From the NCBI GenBank assembly GCA_017744915.1, contig JAGIAH010000004.1:62001-126000 (forward strand): 64,000 nt of DNA. Reading direction: 5' to 3'. A program made the translations under genes and the position numbers. The notes beneath the pieces are model-generated. The model did no database searches. It was given only the letters and a program-made list of their open reading frames with translations, and was not told the DNA's origin. Positions 1 to 7,600 of the stretch are shown here, one piece after another; positions within the stretch are counted from its first letter, which is position 1, and the number at the start of each line of letters is the position of its first letter. This DNA is from Agrobacterium tumefaciens. Its GTDB lineage: Bacteria > Pseudomonadota > Alphaproteobacteria > Rhizobiales > Rhizobiaceae.

Positions 1-40
1 ACAGCAGGCCATCACCGGCGGTGGCGGCGGTCTTTATTGA
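1..40 (+). CDS. C-terminal end of a penicillin-binding protein 1A-like gene (partial)
   Basis: Only the last 12 codons are present, read from base 2, ending in a glycine run followed by Leu-Tyr and TGA at 38-40. A short Gly-rich tail ending in an aromatic residue fits the rhizobial bifunctional transglycosylase/transpeptidase PBP1A (mrcA). I recall mrcA lying directly upstream of prfB in Rhizobiales, so this is an inference from order plus a very short tail. A hairpin follows the stop. Confidence 0.4.
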   Translation, partial: QQAITGGGGGLY

Positions 41-59
41 TCTCAAGTTCCGGGATCAT

Positions 60-98
60 CGGGGGGCGTGGGTCTTTACATCCGCGCCCCCCGCATTT
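60..98 (+). terminator. Probable terminator after the PBP1A-like gene
   Basis: A 9-bp perfect GC-rich inverted repeat (arms 60-68 and 85-93) encloses a 16-nt loop and is followed by an A/T-rich but imperfect T tract. It starts 20 bases after the stop of the upstream gene and ends before prfB. Confidence 0.5.
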
Positions 99-139
99 AT
101 TTGAGCAGCAAGTTTCAATGAAGGCGAAGAACCAGCGAA

Positions 140-1271
140 ATGCGCAATGAAATCGTGAATGTAGTCGACGAAATCAAGCAGGCCATAAGCCTGCTGAGGA
201 GGCATCTTTGACTGGGACCAGGCGATAAGACGACTGGACTGGTTGAATAACAAGGCAGAGGATCCGACCCTCTGGAACGATGCCTCCGAGGCCCAGAAGC
301 TGATGCGCGAACGCCAGCAGCTGGATGACAGCATCAACGGCGTCAAGGCGCTGGAGCAGCAGCTCAAGGACAATGTCGAGCTGATTGAACTCGGCGAGAT
401 GGAAGGCGACGACGAGATCGTCAAGGACGCCGAAGACGCGCTGAAGGCGCTGAGAAGCGAAGCGAACCGCCGTCAGGTGGAAGCCATGCTTTCCGGCGAG
501 GCCGACAGCAACGACACCTATGTGGAAGTGCATTCCGGCGCAGGCGGCACCGAAAGCCAGGATTGGGCGAACATGCTGCTGCGCATGTACACCCGCTGGG
601 CCGAGCGTCAGGGCTTCAAGGTCGAAGTTCTCGAAATCCACGACGGCGATGAAGCTGGCATCAAGTCGGCCACGATCCTGGTCAAGGGCCATAACGCCTT
701 CGGCTGGATGAAGACGGAATCGGGCGTTCACCGCCTCGTTCGCATCTCGCCCTATGACAGCAATGCCCGGCGTCACACCTCGTTTTCTTCCATCTGGGTC
801 TATCCGGTGGTCGATGATTCGATCCAGATCGACATCAATGAAAGCGATTGCCGCATCGATACATACCGTTCGTCCGGTGCAGGCGGCCAGCACGTTAACA
901 CCACCGACTCGGCCGTGCGTATCACGCATATTCCGACCGGCATCGCCGTCGCCTGCCAGCAGGAGCGCTCCCAGCACAAGAACCGCGCCAAGGCGTGGGA
1001 CATGCTGCGTGCCCGCCTCTACGAGGTGGAACTGCAGAAGCGCGAAGAGGCTGCAAACGCCCAGGCCGCATCCAAGACCGATATCGGCTGGGGCCACCAG
1101 ATCCGTTCCTACGTTCTGCAGCCCTACCAGCTGGTCAAGGACCTGCGCACCGGCGTGGAAAGCACCGCGCCCGGCAACGTGCTGGACGGTGACCTGAACG
1201 AGTTCATGGAAGCCGCACTCGCCCATCGCATCAGCGGCGGCGCGGATGTGGAAGTCGCGGATATCGATTAA
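140..1271 (+). CDS. prfB: Peptide chain release factor 2, made by programmed +1 frameshift
   Basis: RF2 reads UGA and UAA stop codons and triggers peptide release. The gene is split into a 23-codon zero-frame segment (140-208, then TGA 209-211) and a +1-frame body from 210. Together they give 376 residues, the usual RF2 length. The catalytic GGQ is at residues 248-250. The stop-recognition tripeptide is Ser-Pro-Tyr (203-205) where E. coli has SPF. The ATG at 140 is fixed by an in-frame TGA at 119-121. An ORF caller that ignores the shift would wrongly start at TTG 243. A strong terminator follows. Confidence 0.96.
197..212 (+). promoter_or_regulatory. prfB autoregulatory +1 frameshift site
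   Basis: A Shine-Dalgarno-like AGGAGG (197-202) stands three bases before CTT TGA C (206-212). This is the same geometry as the E. coli prfB site (AGGGGG, three bases, CTT TGA C). When RF2 is scarce the ribosome pauses at UGA, slips from CUU to UUU and continues in the frame that encodes RF2. Confidence 0.95.
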
Positions 1272-1299
1272 GACGCCCGATGCGTCGATCGGAAAATTG

Positions 1300-1328
1300 C
1301 CCCTCGCAACCCATTGCGAGGGGTTTTT
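1300..1328 (+). terminator. Rho-independent terminator of prfB
   Basis: A perfect 10-bp stem (1300-1309 with 1314-1323) has a 4-nt loop and is followed directly by five T residues. It begins 29 bases after the prfB stop codon. Confidence 0.92.
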
Positions 1329-1342
1329 CGTTGGAGGGATGC

Positions 1343-1813
1343 ATGAAACAGGTGCTCTACATCGTCGACGTTCAGCCGAGCTTCAATCCGCCGGCCGCAT
1401 TGGTGGCGGAGATTTCAGCACTTGCCGGAACCATGCCCAGCATTGCCACCGTCGAGCGCCATGATGAAAGCGTGACACCTTTCGAACGGCAGCTTGGCTG
1501 GAAACCGGGCAGGGATGACTGCTCGCTTGTCGCGGCGGACCACATCTTCATCAAGCACGGTTATGCGCCGCCGAAAGCGGCGATCGACCATCTCCTGTCT
1601 CTCAAGCCGGAGCGAGTGCTGGTCTGCGGTATTCAGGCAGATACCTGCGTGCTGGCCGCCGGTTTTGCCCTCTTCGACGCGGGGCTGCATCCTACGCTTC
1701 TGCCGTGGCTGACGGTGGGCTCCAGTCTCGACCGCAGCGGTGAACTCGGGGCGAGATTATGGAAGCATCATTTCGGAGCGGTTCTCGCCGGGCCGCATGA
1801 GCTGAACGACTAG
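1343..1813 (+). CDS. Isochorismatase-family cysteine hydrolase
   Basis: This 156-residue protein has the family triad in order: Asp9 (in IVDVQ), Lys71 (in FIKHGY) and Cys102 (in IQADTCV). The family includes isochorismatases, nicotinamidases and other amidohydrolases. The protein is shorter than typical nicotinamidases (about 200 residues) and the substrate cannot be assigned. The ATG at 1343 is preceded by GGAGG at 1333-1337. Longer in-frame extensions would run through the prfB terminator, so I reject them. Confidence 0.85.
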   Translation: MKQVLYIVDVQPSFNPPAALVAEISALAGTMPSIATVERHDESVTPFERQLGWKPGRDDCSLVAADHIFIKHGYAPPKAAIDHLLSLKPERVLVCGIQADTCVLAAGFALFDAGLHPTLLPWLTVGSSLDRSGELGARLWKHHFGAVLAGPHELND

Positions 1814-1896
1814 AGTATTCCAGTACGGCTGTCAGTCCTGAAACTGCTTTGGATCAGGCAACGAATGCACCCGATACTTTGACTGGCATTTTCCTT

Positions 1897-2015
1897 TTCC
1901 GTCATGTCGGCCTTGAGCCGGTATCCAGTCGACACGCGTCGGCGCGGCGGGAAGAGTCCCTTCAGCCCAAGGAGTTGGGCTGGCTAGTTTCCGGCTCAGG
2001 GCCGGAATGACGGAA
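1897..2015. repeat. RIME-like palindromic intergenic repeat
   Basis: The ends are inverted copies of each other: 1897-1921 pairs with 1991-2015 with few mismatches, both built around TTCCGTCAT and CCGGCTCA. The inside carries further short inverted repeats. A second element of the same style is at 30703-30816. Rhizobial chromosomes are known to carry RIME/ABC-type intergenic mosaic elements with these features. It lies between two convergent genes. Confidence 0.75.
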
Positions 2016-2038
2016 GAGAGTGAACCCACAATACCGGG

Positions 2039-2539
2039 TTAGTTCGAGGCTTTTTCGACCTTCATCTCACCGAGCTCGTCGATCAGGATCGTCCAGCTTT
2101 CCGCTTCCTTGGCCATCGGGTCCGTCTTCAGGTAAACCGTTACAAACAGGCCGGGCGAGGCGGGGGCGCCATTCGAGCTTTCCGGACGGATATCCGTGAC
2201 ATAGGACTTCATCTGGTTGAATTCTTCCAGCTCGATATTTTCGAGGAGGCTAGGGCCATCGGCGGTAAAGACGATGCGCTGCAGGTAGATTTTCGCCGTG
2301 CCGTCGCCCTGGCGGATTGCAATGACCTTGTAATAGCCCCGTGTGGGCGAGGCAGGCGGTGGCCGCAATTGTCCGTCAGGGCCTTTTACCGGCTCAAGGT
2401 TCCGATCTTCCCACATGCCGCTGCTGACGACGAATATGGCAGAAACAGGCAGCGTGTCGATCGCCTGCGTCTGCGCCCGCGCGGGCAAGACGGTCGTGGC
2501 AACAAGCAGGGCAGCTAGGAGGGATTTTTTGGCGTACAT
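2039..2539 (-). CDS. Hypothetical secreted protein
   Basis: The 166-residue protein begins with a classical Sec signal peptide (positive MYAKKS, hydrophobic LLAALLVATTV, then a PARAQ cleavage region). The mature part is a mixed beta-rich sequence with no motif I recognise and no cysteines. The ATG at 2537-2539 was preferred over longer in-frame starts because it puts the signal peptide at the N-terminus. It lies 19 bases downstream of nadK on the same strand and is probably co-transcribed with it. Confidence 0.75.
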   Translation of the reverse strand: MYAKKSLLAALLVATTVLPARAQTQAIDTLPVSAIFVVSSGMWEDRNLEPVKGPDGQLRPPPASPTRGYYKVIAIRQGDGTAKIYLQRIVFTADGPSLLENIELEEFNQMKSYVTDIRPESSNGAPASPGLFVTVYLKTDPMAKEAESWTILIDELGEMKVEKASN

Positions 2540-2558
2540 GGCTATCGTGGTGGTTGGT

Positions 2559-3332
2559 TTAGTTATTGAACTGTTCGGCCAGAACCCGGTCCGACCATGA
2601 ACGATCCGGATCCGAGAGAATTCTCGCCGTCCTGTCCTGCGATTGTGCGATCCGAACATGACGAACGGATTTCACCTCGGTGTGGTCGGCCACCGCGTTC
2701 ACCGGGCGCTTGTCGCGTTCGAGGACATGAATATCGACCGTTACCTTGTTCGGCAAAAGCGCACCGCGCCAGCGCCGCGGACGGAACGCACTGACGGGGG
2801 TGAGTGCCAGAAGCGGCGATTCGAGCGGCAGGATCGGCCCATGGGCGGAGAAGTTATAGGCTGTCGACCCTGCCGGGGTCGCTACCATCATGCCGTCGCA
2901 GATCAGCTCCTCCAGCCGCACCTTGCCATCCACTTCGACACGCAGCTTTGCGGCCTGGTGCGATTGCCGAAACAGGCTCACCTCGTTCATGGCAAGGGCG
3001 GTAAACTCGTCGCCGTCGGAATCCGTCGTCGTCATGCGCAGGGGATGGAAATCATTGCCGCTCGCTACCGCGATGCGCTGTATGAGGCCTTCCACCCGAT
3101 AGTCGTTCATCAGGAAACCGACGGATCCCCGGTTCATGCCATAGACCCGCTTGCCCGAATTCATTGTCTGGTTGAGGATTTGCAGCATGAAGCCGTCGCC
3201 GCCAAGCGCGACGATCACGTCCGCCTCATCGAAAGGCGTATCGCCGTAAATGTCCTTCAGTTCTTTCAGCGCCGTTTGAGCCTCCTCGGTTGCCGAGGCG
3301 ACGAAGGACAGTGAATAGGTAGAATGCGACAT
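2559..3332 (-). CDS. nadK: NAD kinase
   Basis: This enzyme phosphorylates NAD to NADP in the cytoplasm. The 257-residue product carries the diagnostic GGDG at residues 44-47 (VALGGDGFML), the downstream NE motif (AMNEVSL) and the glycine/threonine-rich substrate segment (DGMMVATPAGSTAY). The ATG at 3330-3332 gives the normal rhizobial length, while the longer frame to 3566 adds a low-complexity Arg-rich extension typical of non-coding sequence. It is divergent from the PhzF-family gene. Confidence 0.93.
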   Translation of the reverse strand: MSHSTYSLSFVASATEEAQTALKELKDIYGDTPFDEADVIVALGGDGFMLQILNQTMNSGKRVYGMNRGSVGFLMNDYRVEGLIQRIAVASGNDFHPLRMTTTDSDGDEFTALAMNEVSLFRQSHQAAKLRVEVDGKVRLEELICDGMMVATPAGSTAYNFSAHGPILPLESPLLALTPVSAFRPRRWRGALLPNKVTVDIHVLERDKRPVNAVADHTEVKSVRHVRIAQSQDRTARILSDPDRSWSDRVLAEQFNN

Positions 3333-3636
3333 CCGCTTCCCTCGACAACGGCGCAGACCGGACCCGGCCCGCGCAGGACGCTGTAACCCGTTGAAGCGGC
3401 TCGAAATCTTCAAACCCCGATGAAGAGGCCGATAACAAGCCGCCAGACGCACCCTTGGTACATGAAGACGGCGGCAGGCCACAAGGCCTTTCGGACCCGC
3501 AGGCGTTCCGTTGCGATCGGTCTTGTCGTTCCGGTCCACAGCTTCTTGATTTGCGGCTGCCGACAAGGGTTGCGATGCGGGGCGGCCTGATGCAGTTTGC
3601 CAGGGCAGCCGGAATGACGAGTGGCAGGAGACGGAT
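3333..3636. other. Intergenic region between divergent nadK and PhzF-like genes
   Basis: About 300 bases without a supportable gene. Frames crossing it give Arg/Pro/Ser-rich translations without family features. It must hold the promoters of both flanking genes, but I see no convincing consensus. Several short GC-rich inverted repeats occur near 3470-3570. Confidence 0.5.
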
Positions 3637-4554
3637 GTGGCGCTGAACTACGATATCTACGATGTCTTTACCGAGACGAAAATGGCGGGAAATCCGCTGG
3701 CGGTCATGTATGACGCCGATGATCTTCCCCAGGACACCATGCAGGCGATTGCGCGGGAAATGAACCTCTCCGAGACGGTTTTCATCAACCGCTCGACCAA
3801 TCCGGCTCATGCCGCTTCGCTGCGCATCTTCACGCCTTCGGGCGAATTGCCTTTCGCTGGCCACCCGACCGTCGGCGCGGCCGTCGCCATTGCCGAGCGC
3901 AATCGCAGCGAGGGCGATGACGATATCGACATGGTTTGCGTGCTGGAGGAAAAGGTGGGGCCGGTGCGCTGCGCCGTGAAGATGCGCGCGGGCGCGGTCA
4001 GCTTTGCGGAATTCGACCTGCCGCGCAAATCCTCCCGCGTCGAGCTGCCGCTCGATCATACCGCGCTTGCCGACGCGCTTGGCGTGAGCGAGGGACATTT
4101 AGGCTTCGAGAATCATGTGCCGTCGATCTGGACGGCCGGCGTGCCTTTCCTGCTGGTGCCGATGCACAATATCGCCGCCGTGCGCGACATGGATTTCGAC
4201 GCCAATCTCTGGCTGCGCACCGCGCCTTTGGTCGAAGGCTTGCTGACGGCGGCCTATATCTACTGTCGCGGTGGCGTCAATCACGCGGCAAAATTCCATG
4301 CGCGCATGTTCTCCCCGGAAATGGGGATTGCGGAAGACCCCGCCACCGGCTCGGCCGCCGCCGCCCTTTCCGGTGCGATACACCATTTCGACGGACTGAC
4401 GGACGGTCACCATCCACTCCTGATAGAGCAGGGCGTGGAGATGGAAAGACCATCCCACATCCACCTGCGCATGGACATCAAGGACAACGAAATCGCCCGC
4501 GCCCGCATCGGCGGCCACGCGGTGCGGGTTGCATCGGGCACGTTCGAGATTTGA
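3637..4554 (+). CDS. PhzF-family epimerase/isomerase-like protein
   Basis: The 305-residue protein has the two-lobed PhzF layout. Catalytic Glu46 lies in NLSETVFI, the first-lobe signature is FAGHPTVGAAV (near residue 73) and the second-lobe signature is DPATGSAAAALSG (near residue 233). PhzF relatives isomerise or epimerise small acids, but outside phenazine clusters the substrate is usually unknown. No phenazine genes are nearby. Translation most likely starts at GTG 3637, preceded by GGCAGGAG. A terminator shared with the convergent GPR gene follows. Confidence 0.88.
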   Translation: MALNYDIYDVFTETKMAGNPLAVMYDADDLPQDTMQAIAREMNLSETVFINRSTNPAHAASLRIFTPSGELPFAGHPTVGAAVAIAERNRSEGDDDIDMVCVLEEKVGPVRCAVKMRAGAVSFAEFDLPRKSSRVELPLDHTALADALGVSEGHLGFENHVPSIWTAGVPFLLVPMHNIAAVRDMDFDANLWLRTAPLVEGLLTAAYIYCRGGVNHAAKFHARMFSPEMGIAEDPATGSAAAALSGAIHHFDGLTDGHHPLLIEQGVEMERPSHIHLRMDIKDNEIARARIGGHAVRVASGTFEI

Positions 4555-4617
4555 TCTAAACGTAACAGGATAAGTTCGCGCCGTTGAGGCGCGACGAAAA
4601 AGCCAGAAAGCTAAAAG

Positions 4618-4644
4618 AAAAACCCCGGTCTTGACCGGGGTTTT
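4618..4644. terminator. Bidirectional Rho-independent terminator
   Basis: A 12-bp stem (AAAACCCCGGTC with its complement, 2-nt loop) has A residues before it and T residues after it. It can therefore stop transcripts from both the plus-strand PhzF gene and the minus-strand GPR gene that converge here. Confidence 0.93.
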
Positions 4645-4664
4645 GTCATTTCAGCATCTGTCGG

Positions 4665-7600
4665 TCAATTAAACCGGCCCGCCGCATGGGCAAGCATCGT
4701 ATAGACCTTGCCGGTATCGGAGGTGAGGTAGGACTGGGTGACGGTCCGGTCGCGGTCGGTGCGGGCCACGTCGGCCAGCAGCTTCTCGAAATCGGTGATG
4801 TAGCGGTCCACGGCGGTGCGGAATTCCGCTTCGCGCTCGTATTTGCGCTTGATCTCGTCAAACGTCGTCTGGCCCTTCAGCGTGTAGAGGCGACGGGTGA
4901 AGACGTCGCGCTCGCCGCGCTGGTAACGGCGCCACAGTTCCACCGATGCGTCGTGATCGATGGCGCGGGCGATATCGACCGAAAGCGAGTTCAGCGATTC
5001 CACCATGTGGCGCGGATTGCGGGTGTCGGCCGCACGGGTCGGCTGCTGCTCAGTGCCGGCGCGCGGTGTGGACGCTGCGGGCGTCTCCTGGGACGCACCG
5101 CGCAGCAGATCGCTGATCCAGCCGCCACCTTCTTCCCGGCGTCCAGCCGGGTTGGTCGCGACCGGCTGTGCCGGGGCGGGTGCCTGACGATTTTCGACTT
5201 GGCGGTTTTCGACCTGGCGGTTCTCAAGCGGCAGCGTACCACGCAGTGCGGGGGCGGGCTGCGGCTGCGCCGGGCGCTGCTGCACCGGAGCGGCTGCTGC
5301 CGGCTGCGGACGCGGCTCGACGCGGCGTTCTGCGGCGGGCTGGGTTGCCGCAATGGCCCGGGCGACGGGTTCGGACACTTCCATCTGGTGGGTCGAGCGA
5401 CCGACGAGCTGGGAGATATCCTGCAGGGCCTTGATCTGTTCGGAAACGGCGCGGCGCATGGCAGCCGCACTTTCCTTGGCTTCTTCCGGCAGGTCGAAGG
5501 CTCCGCGCTTCAGTTCGGCGCGGGTCGCATCCAGTTCGCGGCGGATATCGTGGCTGGAGCGGCGGATTTCGTCCGTCGCACCGGCAAAGCGGCTGACGGC
5601 TTCTTCCACGGCCTGACGCAGTGTTTCCTTGAGGTTCGCTGCGGCGGCATTGGATTTTTCCGAGGCACTGCCGAGAAGATTGTCGACTTCGGAGAGCGAG
5701 GATTCGACACCGCCGCGCAGGCGGTTGACCAGCTCGTCGGAATATTTCTGCGCGTCGGAGAGCGTGCTTTCGATCGAGCGGCTGGCATCCTGACCGGCGG
5801 AGAGCAGGGCGCCCCGCATGGTCTGTGCCGCCGAGCGGGCGCGCTGTTCCGTCTCGTCGAGCGAGCGGCCGATATCGGAGAAGGAGGCCTGCAGATTGTC
5901 ACGCAGATTACCCGCGACATTCTGCGAACGCTCCTCGGCCTCGTTGAGGGTGTTTTCCACGACGCCGACGACGTTGCGCATGGCGCTTTCGATTTCTTCG
6001 GAACGCTTGACAAGGCCGACCGACAGGCTGCGAAGCGCGTCCTGGCGCTCTTCCAGCGTGCCGACGAGGCTCGATTGTGCGGCATTGAGCAGTTCCGACG
6101 CCTGGCTCAGCACCTTCGAATGTTCCTCGAAGCGTCCGACGATGCCGGCAACCTGCGCCAGCGTCTGACCGGAGATATTCGACAGGCGGTCGATCTTTCC
6201 TTCCAGCAGACGGCTGGAGCTGGAGACCATGTCGGCAGCCTGCGAAGCGGATTCGGAGAAGCGGGTCGCAGAGGCGTTCAATGCTTCATCGGCCGCGCCG
6301 AAGCCCTGTGCGGCGCGCTCTACGGCCGAGTTGAAGTTGGTTGCCGACTGCTCGACGATTTCGGCCATGCTGTTATGGGTCTGCGACAGCATATCCGTGC
6401 TCTGCCGGGTGGCTGCGACCAGCTTGTTGGCCGCATCGCTGCCGGCGCGGGCATATTTGTCGATGCCCTGTTCGACGGCATCCGCCATGGCGGTATGGGT
6501 CTCGGACAACATGTCGGTGCTCTGGCGCGTGGCGGCAACGAGCTTGCTTGCCGCATCCGTTCCGGCATTGGCGTAATCGCTGATCGCCTGTTCCACCATG
6601 CCGACCATGCCGCTGTTGCTCTGCGACAGAAGATCTGCGCTCTGCTGGGCGGCGGAGACGATCTTTTCAGCAGCTTCCCGGCCGATATTGGCATATTCGT
6701 CGACGACGGGTTTCGCCTTTTCTTCGATCAGGCGCGACAGTTCGGCAGAACGGCTGGCCAGCATCGAGTTGAGTTCGCGGGTGCGGTTGTCCAGCGCCGA
6801 GCGGATGGATTCGCCGCGGGCATCGAGGGCGGATTCCACACCCGTCAGCGTCTCGGAAATGACGCCGACCTGAGAGCGCACGACGGCTTCGGCTTCGGCC
6901 ACCTTGTTGACGATGATGTTGCCCGCTTCGGAGAAGGTCTGGGCGACGGCGGCGGCCTGACCGGAGAGGCGTGTCTGCGCATCGGAAATGCGGTTGACGA
7001 TCTCGCCGGAGCGTTCCTCGATGGCCTTGGTGAAGGCCTCGTTCTGCGCCTGCACCTGTTCGGCGAATTCCGAGCCGGACTTGGCGAGCAGGGCAGAGGA
7101 GCGAGCCGCTTCATCGCCGATATTCTGGGTGGCGGAGGTGACTGCGCCGCGCAGGCTGACGGCCAGATCGCTCGCCTTGCCTTCGATGGTGCGGTTGACA
7201 TTGTCGAGGCCGATCGTCAGCGCCCGGTCCATGGTGCCGAGGCGTTCGTCGATACGGGCCGTGCCGGCATCGAAGGTTTCGGCCAGACGGCTGGTGCGGT
7301 TTTCGAACGTGTCTGCGACGCGCGTCGTCTGCTCGTCCAGAATGCCGGTGATGCGCTCGGCGGCCTCATCGCTGGTGCGGGCGAACACGGCCGTCTTGTC
7401 TTCCAGTGCGTCAGCAAAGCGGCGGCCGGCATCCTCGATCGAGGTGTTCACATTGGCCAGATCGCCACCGACGCGTGCCTGCAGCGTATCGAGCGACGTC
7501 TCGATACGGGAGCCGGTCTCATCGAGACGGGCGGTGACATTGCCGATGGAGGTCTCGATTTTCGAGGACAGGGCATCCGTCGCGCCGCCGATTTCGCGGG

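Noticed and set aside
243-1271. prfB starting at TTG 243
   Set aside because: Removes the first 34 residues of RF2 and ignores the frameshift site that is plainly present.
1832-2029. 65-codon minus-strand frame in the first repeat element
   Set aside because: It is the usual chance translation of a RIME-like element, not a gene.
3333-3636. Small structured RNA between nadK and the PhzF-like gene
   Set aside because: Several GC-rich stems can be drawn, but none matches SRP RNA, 6S RNA, tmRNA or RNase P features that I know.
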